NCBI GenBank assembly: GCA_907165275.2
Contig: OU015651.1
Span: 8,826,501-8,890,500 of the forward strand
Length of the DNA stretch: 64,000 bases
Direction: 5' to 3'
Source of the DNA: Zygaena filipendulae
Taxonomy: Eukaryota; Arthropoda; Insecta; Lepidoptera; Zygaenidae
Numbering within the stretch: the first letter of the stretch is position 1; every line of letters starts with the position of its first letter. Below the pieces are notes generated by a model. That model was not told the origin of the DNA, searched no databases, and saw nothing but the letters and a program-made list of their open reading frames with translations. The translations under genes and the position numbers were made by a program. Below are positions 47,184-60,800 of the stretch, one piece after another.

Positions 47184-50089
47184 ATGTGGAGATCAATGTT
47201 TGTGATAGTTTTTGTTGTAGCAGCGGAAATGCAAGTCACATCTGCACCTGTTTATCCACATAGTAAGTACTTAGCTACTACTAAATAGGTATTAGATAAG
47301 CGATTATTTGTGTTACATTGGAGGATATGGGTTCGATTCCTTCAAAGGACAAACAACCGTCCGTTCCGTTGCCGGAAGTCGGAACCCTGATAATTTCGCA
47401 CACTATAGTATGTCATTCCTTTTCGTGTAATACGTATACAATGGTGTAAGGTGTAGTGAAATTTATGGTGATAGCCGTTGTACATACCTACCTATACCAA
47501 AGTAAAGGAGGAAAAAATATTCAGTTGACTTTAAATGTGTGTCGGTAGCGTAACTGCCCTACGGCAAAACAAAGTAATTGCAGCGGAATAAATTTTGCAG
47601 GATGAAAAAAAAACCGAAAATTGCTTTATTTAAAACACCTTCCATAGTTTAACAATTTTCTTAATTTTATTTTCTCTAAGCCTTTTTGATGGTTGTGTGT
47701 ATGTAGCAACGTCGGTTATGCGTGAAAAGTGGCAAAAATACAAAAAATCTCATTTCTAAAAAGTTACAGTAGCTTTGTTTTTCCGTAGAGCAGCCGAGCG
47801 TCGGCTCAGAAGTAGAGCGAGAGGAGCGGTCTCTCTATGTGCCTGGTAGTCTTCAATAGGGCTTCAATCAATGATCGGTTAATTTGCGCTTCTATCAATG
47901 ATCCCCTGTAAGTTAATTATAATATTATATTATATGGTTAAAGTAAGGTCGCTGGTAGTGGCTGGATGAGGAAAGCGGGAGATCGTGTACTGTGGCGTGC
48001 CCTTGGGGAGGCCTACGTCCAGGTCCAGCAGTGGACTGCAATAGGCTGATTCATTGATTGATTGATTGATTGAAATAAACTTATTATTATTATTCTTAAT
48101 CGAGAGTTAGAACTTAGAACTTATTCTTAATTGATAATATACAGCTGGGTAGACCTAGACACGGTGGAAATTCATAATTCCTTTGAAATTAATTTAATTT
48201 AAAGAGACTATTCCAATGCCCTGTACCTCACGTTAGAACCTCTTTGGCACAAAACCATTTTAACTGCCTAGCTCCTAGGATATACAACAAAATTATAAAA
48301 AAGATAGAAACATTAAAAATTGTAGCAACCACGAAATTAAAAAAATTATTATACAATGGCTCACTCAATTTAACTACGACGAGTTTGAGAGAGTTGTCTC
48401 GGTGTAATGGAAGGTGCACTATGCCGAGATAACTCTCACACACACAGTGAGTTTAGAGAGGAGTGGGTTTGGTTTTTATTGGTTTAAATCTAAGTATAGT
48501 AATTAGTATAGTGTAGTACATAGTGTTATTTAAATTTTTTAAGACTTCTGTTATTTATAATAGTGAAGCACTACGAGTTGGTAACGCTGGCTTCTGAAAC
48601 ACAGGTTTATCCTACATCAGAAGCCAGCAGCTCTTTGTATTAGAAATAAGTAACAAAGTTTTTAATAAAATTCATTCATTCATTCATTCATTCATTCATT
48701 CATTCATATTATTGAAAATCCATAAAATCCCACCCTGTTATCGTTGTAACTCAGGGAGGTCTCGCTAGGTCCTGGTTAATGTTATATTGGAATTTTGGAA
48801 AGAAAATTATATCGGTACATATTATATAATATGTATTACCATTAAACTTAAACATATTCGAGTTAAAAGCATCAAATTTTTATGCCCAAAAAATACAAGG
48901 TGCACTCGATTTTAGTGTCTGGATGATAGATATAACATGCCGCAAAAACACGATCTCTCACCGTCTTCCAAAATGCATACAGAAGAGTTATTTGATCTAT
49001 TTTATTGCAGTTCGATCGACTAGATACACGACGAACGATTCCCACGAAACTCACCACAAGCCGTACTTAGAGGTGCGCAACGCCACGTACCACGGCATCG
49101 GGCCGCGCGAAGAGGCCCGCGCCATGTGCTCAGTGAAGACGCAGGAGGTCAATGCCACCGCCAACGCAACAATAACGAGGAGGTTGCACGGTGTCGTCAC
49201 TTCCAGTTAGTACCTATATGCTTCCCTGGTACCTACTCTTGAATCCTAGGTATCGTAAATGGTCTACATACTCGTGGGACTCTACATTTATTTTGTACAG
49301 TTATTTATTCGTAGCAAGAGCAAATAGCAATCGTACCGTAGTATCGACAACGATAATAATTTAATCAATAAATATATTATGTGGAGATCAAATTAAGGCT
49401 GTGGCTAGTCATCCACTAAACGGACGACTAATTAGTCGTCCGCTTAATGCAAAAGGTATTGATCTATAACGTTTTTTTTTGTAACGAGATTTGCACGCCG
49501 AATGAAACTTTAATTAAAAAAAAAATTGTATATGTAACTTTAAAACTGTAAATACCGTTAGATTTAGATCTATCTCGCGAGGTTGTAAATTGTCAAAAAT
49601 TCGTGAACCGTATAAGCCTGTCCAGATGAGGCGTTTTACGCGCGAGTCGAGAACGCGTGTGTTCCCGAGATACTAGAGCCGCATACATCCCGTCCAGATG
49701 CTCTCACGCGTAAAACGCTTGCAACGCGTCGGACTCTCGTCTCCCGCGTTCTCGACACGCGCATAAAATGCGTCATCTGGACAGACTCTAACACTGTTTT
49801 TGACGCATCGCCGGCCGCTGCCGCGGCACGCTCGCTGCGCTCGCTCGGATCGCGCGACTTGTTCAGTGATGAAAATAATAGGACTAATGTTGTTCACTTT
49901 ATTTTTTCAGGAGAACTGCACACCTCAATTCAGCGTTTGGAAGTGATAATATTCGGTCAGATGCAGCAACTGTGGCAGAGCTTGGATGCGTTAAGAGTGC
50001 AACTCGCCGGCAATCCGCATCCCGCGGCGTACCCTGATCGGCGAACCGTTGCGTTCAGATATACACCTCAAGTGTTCCATAATCCATAA
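47184..50089 (+). CDS. unrecognised secreted protein, three exons, 150 residues
   Basis: Exons: 47184-47262, 49011-49205, 49911-50089; both introns are phase 1 with GT/AG ends (donors GTAAGT and GTTAGT). The N-terminus MWRSMFVIVFVVAAEMQVTS reads as a signal peptide. The mature part is hydrophilic, with NAT sequons at about residues 50, 74 and 78 and an NDS sequon at 35, a single cysteine (about 66), then an amphipathic stretch (IQRLEVIIFGQMQQLWQSL) and a Pro/Arg-rich end. I do not recognise the family. If intron 2 is not spliced, the frame ends at a TAG at 49208-49210 and the product has about 92 residues. AATAAA follows the stop at 50122-50127. It lies tail-to-tail with cher. Intron 1 holds LINE 3' ends and other repeats. 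Confidence 0.62.
47560..47805. mobile_element. non-autonomous element, family 4, with terminal inverted repeats
   Basis: CTGCCCTACGGCAAAACAAA at the left and GCTTTGTTTTTCCGTAGAGC at the right are inverted. The interior matches 13250-13470 and 53640-53885. Lies in intron 1 of the unknown secreted-protein gene. Confidence 0.6.
47960..48080 (+). mobile_element. LINE 3' end (RTE-like) with ATTG-repeat tail
   Basis: GGAGGCCTACGTCCAGGTCC, CAGCAGTGGACTGCAATAGG and a GATT/ATTG tail match the ending of a LINE type very common in Lepidoptera. Only the 3' end remains. Confidence 0.6.
48190..48713 (+). mobile_element. 5'-truncated LINE, 3' end with ATTC-repeat tail
   Basis: Begins inside a reverse-transcriptase C-terminal region; NHFNCLAPRIYNKI at 48250-48290 resembles the usual PRLYNKLP motif of such LINEs. 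A non-coding 3' part follows and it ends in (ATTC)n at about 48670-48712. It lies in intron 1 of the unknown secreted-protein gene. Confidence 0.65.
49614..49789. mobile_element. GC-rich non-autonomous DNA element, family 2, copy 2
   Basis: Ends CCTGTCCAGATGAGGCGTTT and TGCGTCATCTGGACAG, flanked by TAA. The middle shares GATGCTCTCACGCGTAAAAC with copy 1. It lies in intron 2 of the unknown secreted-protein gene, just before exon 3. Confidence 0.72.
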
Positions 50090-50121
50090 CCATTACCTGA
50101 CATTGGACAACATCATGGACC

Positions 50122-50127
50122 AATAAA
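50122..50127 (+). terminator. putative polyadenylation signal of the 150-residue secreted protein gene
   Basis: AATAAA 33 bases past the stop codon at 50087-50089, a normal distance for an insect 3' end. This supports exon 3 as terminal. Confidence 0.5.
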
Positions 50128-51028
50128 ACTTTTTTAATTGGTCCATGGACAACATTGACATTTAACAGGAATAAAGAAAAAAATGTCATGTCATCTTCAA
50201 TCTTCTTCGTTGTCTGTAGCAAAAAATGTGGATGCGTTGGAGTAAACCATCAGAAAGTTTTAATAACATTACCAATTTATTTTCAATTGTTGGGCTGTAT
50301 AATCGACTATACTGTTAGTAGAAATAAAACTAATACGTTTAATAAAGTCCGATTTATTAACAATTAGTAACAGAATGCAGCAGCGTTGTCCGCCACCGCT
50401 GGAACTGCGCCAGGGTAGCAACGAGGCTGGGCAATAACAAACGAGTACGTTAGTTTACAATAGTAAATGAGTGTAAATACATCTTAAAAATGATAATATA
50501 TATTAATAAATATTAATTTATGAACCAATTTTATTATGCTCTTTCATTTAATCTAGATACAATATAAAACAAATTGCCTAATTTAGGTTTTTTATATTGT
50601 ATCAAAAAAACAATTGGACGAAAACATTTTTACATTACCTTAAATTTATTATTACATTGTAATATCTAAATCGAATACGATAATTACATTAATTTTTTGT
50701 TATTTGTTGCATTTTTATTCTTGGCGCCGCTAATCTTAATTTCTATACCAGTTATAAAGTTAGTTTATTAATAACCATAAAAAATAATGCAAATCGAAAT
50801 GTCTAACGAATATAATTGACAGATAGGTAGACATTTCACTCATTTTGATCTTTAATTAGTCGGTCCCAGCCTCAGAAGAATAATTCTTCTGAGGTCCCAG
50901 CAAAAGCGGCACAACAATCATGTGCCGAGTTTGCCTGTAAAACTAATTCTGGTGTTTAAACACGTGCCAATATCACCAGTCAATCAGTTTGTATTTACAT
51001 CATACACCAACTAAATTTAACCACAAAG

Positions 51029-51034
51029 TTTATT
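51029..51034 (-). terminator. putative polyadenylation signal of cher
   Basis: Minus-strand AATAAA about 770 bases downstream of the cher stop codon. The interval 51035-51801 is then the probable 3' UTR. A plus-strand open frame of 134 codons across it shows no recognisable protein and is treated as chance. Confidence 0.4.
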
Positions 51035-51801
51035 GAAATAAATTGCCAGACGCGAAAAGACAATGACCGTCAAGGCACTAGGACTTGGGAGTGTCGCTGA
51101 TATCTTTGATCCATAGAGCATTCAAAACAGGAGTAACTATAAGAACTAGTTTCAATACAAAAAAAAAACAATTTTTGTAGACTTTAGGTGGGGTGAGAGG
51201 GGGAACGAGAAACACACGTATACAACAAGCACATCTTTACATTCACGCATAATCATGAAAAAAAACAACAAAATCGTATACATATTTACACACGCATACT
51301 AATGGCAGGTGGTCGTGGTTAACTAGGTTTTATATAAAATCGACACGAACTGACCCGTTTTGAATGCACTAACACCGCGTTGACACTATCATGAATATAT
51401 TTGAAGATTTTTGATTGGACGCCGCGTCGTCGTCAAAGGGCGCTGTGTGTCGCTAAAAACATGAAGCCATTTAATATGTTTCACCCGCGGGTGTCATACA
51501 AAATTTTTACCACATTTTTAAGTGATAACATTTTACAAATGCAGGTGTTTAATAATTATTTTTATCAAAGACCGCTTAGTTTCAAAGCAATAGACAGAAA
51601 ACTATTATGTTGCCCATACAAAGTTTTCATATCTATGGAGGTTAAATTTCGAAAGATCTCAGCTGCAGATCTTCAGTGGTTTCGGCTGATCGTTGAAGAG
51701 TCAATGATTTGGGAGCTTATACATTGTGTCAACCTAGCATTATTTTTGAATCTGTTGGTGTCGATGACGCTTAAGGCAGCTTTCACAGTGTCTGGTCCGT
51801 G

Positions 51802-54800
51802 TTAGGTGGCGGCCGCCGTGGCCTGCATGTACCGGCGCAGCTCCTCCTGCGTGTCGAATATCATGACGGGGAACGGCGAGCCGGGCACGTGGCGGCCCGC
51901 CCACCGCACCTCCACGCGGTAGTCGCCTGGCTCCGTCGGCGAGAACTGTTCACACACATTACTATATTGTAGTTTTTTTGGTTGAAATAATAAATAAATA
52001 TTATTATAAATGCTACAAAATTGATCAACAGAAGTGGCGCAAATGGCTTACTAAAATAAAAAAAAAATGAAGTTATGAAGTTGAAGCGTTTTATGAGGAT
52101 CGGTTGAGCCGTTAACCTTAAGGTATAAAACCGCAACAAACAAACAACCTTGCATTGGCATTTTTAAGGATTCTGTTTAACAAAACACTATATTAAAGCA
52201 TAACGGTGCTTGATTAGTAATTACAAATAATTAATATAATGCTTATGGTATGGTTATGTCACCTTGCAGAGTATGGTGCGGTCCTTTTGACTCTCGCGCT
52301 GCATCTCGACGCGGAAGGCGCCCTTGGGCCCGCGCACGCGCACCGTGAGCTGGCCGGCGCCGGCGCCGCGCGTGTCGCACAGGAAGCGCGACTGGAACGT
52401 GGCCAGCACGCCCGGCTCCACGCCCGGCCCGTACACGCGGACCTGCGCACGCACACAATAGGCTGGTGTACTAAATTTTAGGCTTTAGTCTGTCGTGTAG
52501 ATTATTAAAGAATATTGGACACGTATTGTTTTTTTACGTACTTTATCAAAAAAATGCGGAGATACGTTGAGTCGAAATTTAATAGTCATCGCATGTTCCA
52601 AAGACCGAAATCTTGCAGTAGCAGCCGAACAGGCCACAGCGGCGTAACTGTGGCGTGGCGTAGAGCGGAGTGTGTCACTGACCTTGGAGGGGTCTGGCGC
52701 TCCGGCGACCTTGAGCACGAATGGCGAGCCGGGCACGTGGTCGCCGGCGAACTGCACGCTCAGCACGTGCCGGCCTGCCTCCGCCGGCTTCACGTTCAGC
52801 GTGAACGTGCCGTCGCCGTGCTCGTACAGCTCGCAGTACGCCACCTGTCCCCACATTCATAGTGTGTTCATATGTATACTAATACCTACATATTATAAAA
52901 AATTCACAAAGAGTTTGTGAGGTTTTGGAAATTCTTTTATCAATAGAAAGCCACGTTATTTCTGTCATGGGCTATATTGTAACCCGGAATTCCCGCGGGA
53001 ACTCCGATATTACTGCGGGTGAAACTGTGGGGGAAAAGCTAATATTACTATATAGTGGTTCCCAACCCTTTTTTTGACCAGGGTTCATATTGATTTCATT
53101 ATTAAAAGCAGGGACTGCAAGGTTCGTCACCCTCCTCGCTTTTAATACGGCGCGAGTTCGTTCAGTTTGACATCTTTCGCGGACCATAATTTAGCTCTTG
53201 CGGTTGGGAACCACTGCTATAGTGCGAATGCGAACCTGACTGGTGTCGCAGGTTCGATAAGCATTTACGTGATGAACATTCGTGTTCGTGTATGTTCCGT
53301 TATTACTGATAGCACTGTAAGGTATGACGTCAATTTAGTATACTGCAAAGTCATTTCTTGATAGTTAGCTATACTGGTTACTGTTTAAAACGGAACGTAG
53401 TCCAGTATAATGTCATCCATGTCATTGTCATGTCACGCTGTCGACCACTCATTGACGACCGACCTACGCGGTTGACCAATCATTAGTCTGAGGTTGATCA
53501 GTGATCAAACCACCGCGAGCATCTTATCTAGAAAATACCATGCTCACAGTACGAAAATGGCGACGATTATGACGTCATACTGCCCACCCTAGCATACTAT
53601 GATAGTGTACTGTCCGCTATAACAAAACGAATTCCTCTTCAGTAAGAGCACTGTGGCAGCTGAATAAATTTTACAAGAGGAGCAAAACAACCGGAAATCG
53701 CTTTATTTAATACAAATCTTCCTTAGTTTAACGATTTTCTTAATTTTAATTTCTCTAAGATCTAAGCTTTTTGGATGGTTGTGAGTATGTAGCAACGTTC
53801 GTTATGCGTGAAAAGTGGCAAAAAAAAACTCATTTCGAAAAAAAAAAAACGCCAGTTGCTTTGTTTTTTTCCGTAAAGCAGCCGACTGGGCTGGTGCTGT
53901 CAGTAATAACGGAACAAACCCATAGTGTTATAGACTCTAGAGTGTAATGTGGCACGGCGGCGGGTACCTTGTTGGGTCCGGTGCAGTGCGCGGTTAGCTC
54001 GCCGGGCCCCGCGCGTCGCGTGTCGATCCACGAGCGCACCTCGCGCCCTACCACGCCGCCCGCCAGCCCCGCGCCCGAGCACACCACGCGCGACGCGTCC
54101 CCGCCCTCGCCCACCGCGCTCACGTTCACGCTCAGCGGACAACCTGCACACACACACATCATATTATATGGGTCTGCCTTGTACATAGTTTTGGTCTCTG
54201 TTTATGTTGTATTTGTGTGAATTAATTATATTAAATAAATGAATATAAATTGGCGTCAAAATAATCTTATGTTTTTTTTCTCGTAGTTATAAAGTATAGT
54301 TAGTAAGATGATACCAACGTACAGATGCGTTATTATAGTGAACTGTTGATTTATTTATTTTTATTTTATTATTTTGGTCCTAAATAAAATACAAAAGGTA
54401 ATAAGTACTTGGTGTGATGTCAAATAAAGATAATGTATATGGGTAGGTATATATAAGCCATAAGGTGTGGCAAAATTAGCCGGAAATATTTACAGAGCTT
54501 AATTTATACGTTACAACAAATACGACAAGTTTATATTTCTATGTCAAAATCTACTTTAAAACTAGTACTTTAAATATGGTGGTCCTGCCGAAAACTGATA
54601 TCACTCTATTACGTAATTTTTTACCTTTGACGAGCCGGCCGGCCCACGTGACGCGCAGCAGGTGGTCACCGGCGCGGCGCGGCGCGTACGTGGCGCGCCA
54701 CAGACCCGGCCCCGCCGCCGCCAGCGACACCGGCACGCCCTCGCCCTCGGGGGACGTGAGCGTCGCCTCCGGGGAGCCGGGGCCCGCCGCGCTGCCGTCT

Positions 54801-57800
54801 GCAGCAGCGACCAAACACATACACCGTCACGTTCCGTCACGACACGACGCGACTTCCGGCGAACCGAAAGCTCAGCTTGATATGAATTCTTGCGTATACT
54901 TTAATGTGGGATCAAGTAAATCTGTGCACTGCGAAGTGACATAAAGCTTTCGTTCATTACGCTTACGCGCTTACGATCATTGTAATTTAGACTTCACTCC
55001 CTTTACCTTAAAGCCGAAATATCAATCAGCCAGATTTCAATACTTCACGAAAATAAACTGATTCAAGTACTTTCCCACAAGTAAAGACGGCTGGCTTATA
55101 GGAAAACGTGCACGTGGGCATGTTTTGGGCGCGTGTGCGAATCGTAAGGTCACCAGCGAGCTGACAGTAACTGTCAGCTGTCAGTGACAAATTGTCGCGG
55201 GGCAAACTTCGCGGGGCATGAAGAGGGATGAAATTATTGAGAGGCGGAGAGTGTCGGTTCTTTACGTATTCTGTACTCTTTGATTTTAATGGACAAAACA
55301 ACAAAAGATTCCAAAGATAAATACACCAGTTGCACTCACCTATGGTGAACACGGCCGGCGTGTGCGGCGCGGCGTGAGCCAGCCCGCGGCCGGCAAGCGC
55401 CACGCGGTCCGCGCTGCCAGCGGCCGGCACGAGCGCGCGCCGCGGCGCTCCCGCCACCGGCGCACCGTTGTACGACAGCTCCAGCTCCTGCTCGCCGCTG
55501 GCGCCCTCCGCCGCCGCCAGCGTCACCACTGCGCGGCCCGACACCGTCTCCACGCCTGTCGAAGACACGCAATCGATTATTCAATGCCATACGCGACACC
55601 TAAGGGTCTCTACTACGCATTTTCAACAGCAATAGAAAAAGAAGAAGAAGAAGAAGAAAATACATTTATGTCAGCACAACACACAAGAAAAAGAAACAAC
55701 ATAAATAGGCTATTTGACTAATTTGTTTTCTAAATTCTATTCGGTCGGTCAGTTAAATGAGTTAAGCATGCAGGGCTAACGTTGGTGCCGGCCCGCCAGC
55801 AGGCACTCGAGCGTGCCGGGCCCCGCGCCACTCGTGTCCAGCACCAGCTTGCAGGGCGCGCGCACCCGGCCCGCCGCGTCCGCGCCCCAGCCGCCCACCG
55901 GCACTATCGCCGATGTGTCGATCACCTGCAACCGACGACGATACCAACACTTACGAGCTATGTTTATATAATATTACACACTAGCTGTCCCCCGCGGTTT
56001 CACTCGCGGTAATTTCGGAATTTCCGCGGGAATTCTAAGTGAAGTATAATAAGTGAAAGAATTTTCAAAATCGGTTCCGTAGATCCAGAGATTACCCCCT
56101 ACAACGTCACAAACTCGTGGAGTTGTATACATATAATTGCCATGTCTGCATACATTTACCTACCTCACTGAGAGATAAGGAGTGTAGTGCAACCTGGTTC
56201 AAACCCGGGACGTAGGTTTAAATCCAATTTAAGCCCGTAAACGCCTGAGCGCTTACTAAACTAAACTAAAATTCCTTTTATTGGAAGTCAGTGATACTAG
56301 CAGTGCAGTGGCGATACTCACTTTGACGGAGAAGGGGCTGCCGGGCAGCGGGCCGGTGCTGGTGGAGATGCGAACCTCGTACAGGCCCACCACGAGCGGG
56401 ATGTACGCGCAGAGCCACTCGCGCGGCGCGCCGCTCACCACGCGGCATTCCAGCAGGCTCGCCTCGGCGCTCTCCTCCTTGCTCTCCGTTAGCTTTTCCA
56501 CCTTTTGTTTATAACGTATGACAAACAAAGAAACACTTTGTAAACGAAGCCGTACATGTCAACGTAACTAACTATTCAGGGCATTCGAATGCGAATGTGC
56601 GCGTAATACTTGAATGGAATTGATGCCTTTAGATGTCCAATCGGAAGTTAAACTTTTCGTGAACAGGCGATATGAGGAGAAGGCCTTTAGTTTTCTATAG
56701 CGATAACGATTATAGATTGTCAACTTGGCTAAGAGGGTAGTGCAGAGAAATCTTTGGTGTAACGTGATGTACCTACCTGTACGACGGGCGGGTCGTCCTC
56801 TACGCAGTGTATGGTGAAGGCGGCCTCCTTGCCGACGTGCGCGTGCGCCAGCCCCGTGCCCAGACAGCGCGCGGCGCTGCTGCTGCGGCCGCTGAGCACG
56901 CCCAGCGACAGCGGGCTACCCGCCACCGGGCTGCCTGCACCGTTCATATTAACAATCAGTATTTTATAAACTATAGTCGATCCCCCACGGTTTCATTTTC
57001 AAAATTACCTACCCTATGCCACTCAGGAACGCTATGGATTCACAGACAGAATTTTCAAAATCGGTTGAATAGGTAGTTTATAAATTTATCCATTGCAATA
57101 TTGATTTAAAATCTCATACTTCAACAATTTTTTTGTCTATATTGTATTAGTATAGAATCTATACTTTTATTTATCTATACTATAGACACAGATAATATAA
57201 ACTCTATAGATAAACACAGATTCTTCATTTTAAATTAAAGAATGCACATTATGATTTGAGAGCGTTTCCAGATGAAGAGCAGTGTTTACTGTATTCATTC
57301 AGTATTTAGATAGGTAGGTGATATTATGTCTACACAAAGAACGATAGTTTATAACAAATCATGCTCGAAATCGAAACACAAAAACAAATCAATGTGCGGG
57401 GAACGGGGCGAAATTACGTTTGACGTGGGTAGAAACCCACAGAGCAAATAAATTAATTAGAGAGGACATGTAGGCGGGGCAGGCGCGCTACCATTGCAAA
57501 GGAAGTTAGAGCAGATGTTCCAACTTGCCTAAAACTTTTTTGCTGGCAAGTGGCATCCCAAGTATATTTACCATAATATTCCCAAAACTGTGAATTTCGA
57601 AAACAGTGACTAAGTAAAAACATAACCATAAAGCGTTTAATACATTTCTTTACGTTAATGAATGTTTTAGTGCGTGTTTTCATCCTAAACAAAGTTGATG
57701 TCCCTTCTATTTGTTATTTGACCACACTTGAACACCGTTCTATGCCTATTAATCCTATATAATCGTGATAAGAGACCTCCGTAGTTGATGTAGATGCGGT

Positions 57801-60800
57801 AGTGCGCGGGCGCGGCGGGGCGCAGCCGCACGCGGTGCGTGGCGCCGTCGTCACGGATGTCGACGGGGATGCGCACGCGCCGCTCGTCCAGCGCCTCGCA
57901 CACCACCTCCAGCTCGCCCACGCCCGCTTCTTTCGTATCCACTGGAGACATCAAACGACACGGTGAAAATTTCCCTTATCACCACTGATTCAGCTCTCGT
58001 AAAATACAAAACCGTATCACTCTCCCCTCGATAAGGGTCTCCCCTAATATATCGATATACTAATATAGGTAACTACTGGCTGAATAACACTGAATGAAAA
58101 TCCTTACCTGTGAAGTTGATCGGTGTATGTGTAATAATGTTGCCAGTCGGTAGGCCCGAAAGAGTGACTTTGTTCGGATCGAAAGACTCGCATGTGAACG
58201 GACTACCGGAGACAGGTTTTGAAAGGTGGAGAACCTCTGTAAATAAGAATTATTAATTTGATAAATATACATACTTAAGATATTTAACTTACTAAACATC
58301 CAGACACAAGGGGTCGAACCCGCGACACTTGGTGTTCTAGGTAGGTTCGCTATCCTACCGTATGGTATCAGCACTACAGAACAGATAGAAGGCATCGACA
58401 CGGTTTAATATTTATTTATTTCTCTAAATACGTAGCTCACACAAACCTTCCCTTTCTCACCGGCGCGCGGCGGTTTTTTAAATTGTGATATTTCAAGTTA
58501 ATTTCCGAGTTCCGAGAAAGATAATGAAATCTATAGCACCATAAATCCAATTAAGTACATTAATTATAATATATTTTACTTGAAACTGCAGGCTTATAAC
58601 TAGGTATACGATAGTACTAAAAATAAAAAAATTGTGAGCGCGCGTGTGTGCGTGAGTAGGTATCCTCATCTTACCGATGGTGCTCTGTCCGACGTCGGTG
58701 ATAGTGTACTCGGCCTGCAGCAGGCCCGACTTGGTCTGGTAGCAGCGCACGGGCAGCGCGCGCGCGCCCGGCCCCGACACCACCACGTCGAACTCGCGCG
58801 CCGGCCGCCCGAGCGTGTCGATGCTGAACGACGCCACGCGCCCCACCTGCGCCTGGTACAGGCCCAGCCCCGACGCCGACACCTGGCACAGTGAACACCA
58901 ACATCAAATCACTATCATCAACACCAACGTCAACGGATCTGAATTATGGTATGTACTGGTTGGCTTTTTATATAAAAAAACTGCGTTAATTTTAGAATTC
59001 CCGCGGAAATTTCGGGATAAAAAGAACCTTATGCAGTTCTGTTCCCCTGATAACATGTATGCAGAGTTTTATCACGATCGGTGTATTTAAGACGTGAAAC
59101 CGTAACAAATAAACAAACAGAACTGCCCAACTTTACTGACATAGCTCGAAGCAATAGCAAACCATAAGTGGCATTGTGCGGGACACATCGCTCGAAGAAC
59201 TGATGACCGATAGGTAGTTTCTGGCGGCCACGAACCGAAAGACGCGGCGTGGGTAGGCCCGCTACATCGTGGACCGTTGACTCGGTAAAGGTCGCGTGAC
59301 GCCATTGGATGCGGGTAGCGCAGGACCGTTCGTTTTGGCGATACTTAACGTTGACAATCTACAATCGTTAATGCATAGAAAACTAAGGGAAAAGTCATTA
59401 TGTCACGTGGTCACGTTAAACTGGACTTTTGGTGGGACGATTTTACGTGACCGTGTGGCATGACGATTTGTTCCTCAGTTTCCTATGCGTTAACGGCTGT
59501 AGATTGTGAACTTGGCTAGGGGGCAGTTTTGGACGTCATTAGGCTGATGATGGATCGCTGACCTCCTGCCCGTGGTGCGGTGGCTGCACGTCGACGACGA
59601 CCGGCTCCCTGGTGACGGGCACGCCGCTCCAGGTGAGCGCGAGGCGGTGCGGCGCCGCGCGCGACGGGTGCCACACCAGCTCCTGGCGCGCGCCGCCCCG
59701 CCGCCGCACCGAGTGCGGCGCCTGCTGCCCACCGCACCACACGCGTCCCGATAGCCGGCCGGCGCCGGCGTTGCTGGTGCTCACTGTACCAATAAACAAT
59801 AATAATTGCGTTATTTTGTGTGTGAGAAATTTGTTTTTAAATTTTTTTTTTAAGGTTAGCTTCTTTTTTAAATTGTGTTTTATGTTAATTTTATTTGTAA
59901 ACTAGCTGTTCCCCGTGGTTTTACCAGCGATAATTTCGGAGTTCTCGCGGGAATTCTGGGGTGGAAGTACCCTATGTTCTTCTCCGTATCCCCGACAGCG
60001 CGCCCGCAAAGTATCATGGTGATCGGTTGAGCCATTGAGGCGTTAAAGCGTAACAAACAAACAAACAAATAAACAAACAAACTCACTTTCTCATCTATCT
60101 ATACTATAATAAAAGAGAAGAATCTGCGATTCTGTACATTGGATATATTTGAGAAAAATTGACAAGGCCGATAAAAGAAAAGTAACCAACCAAAAAAAAA
60201 AGTATTTAAAATTATTTTCTGTCTGTCTGTCTGTCTGTCTGTCCGCAATAATCTCCGAATCTACTGAACGGAGTGTCATGCGGTTTTCATAGCTAGATTA
60301 AGCTTAGCCTAGAGCTACATATAGGCTTTGTTTCATTCAAATCGGATGTCAGGAAAAAAAGTTGTTACATAAAAACTTTCCACGCGGGCGAAACCGCGAG
60401 GCACAGCTAGTTTATAATAGTAAGGATTGCACTTAGTTTGCACCTGTCAGTATAGGGACTTGGTCTATTGTAAAAAATAAAAAGGTTTGAAAAGAAATAA
60501 AATATATATGCATATTATGTATTGATATGATCTATATGTGTATATTATTTATGTATGTATTGAGTTTTTATAAAATGATTGTATATAATTTATGATATTG
60601 TGTATTTATCTAATTTCTATTCTATTTACGTATGTATATTGTATGGTATTTATTATTTAATTATACTGTGAACAAATTATCATGTATCTATGTATCTATT
60701 TTTCTACTTCACTGCGCCGCACTCTGGGACGCTCGTGGGACTGCTGGCGCTGACTGAAAACCAGCGCTGAGGGTTCTCATCCTCAGCATATGCTGAGTCA

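Noticed and set aside
50869..50893. 25-base palindrome CCTCAGAAGAAT with its complement
   Set aside because: Short, AT-centred and outside any gene end I can define; bacterial-type terminators do not apply here.
51401..51805. 134-codon plus-strand frame
   Set aside because: It lies antisense to the probable cher 3' UTR, has no recognisable domain or codon pattern, and overlaps the end of the cher coding sequence.
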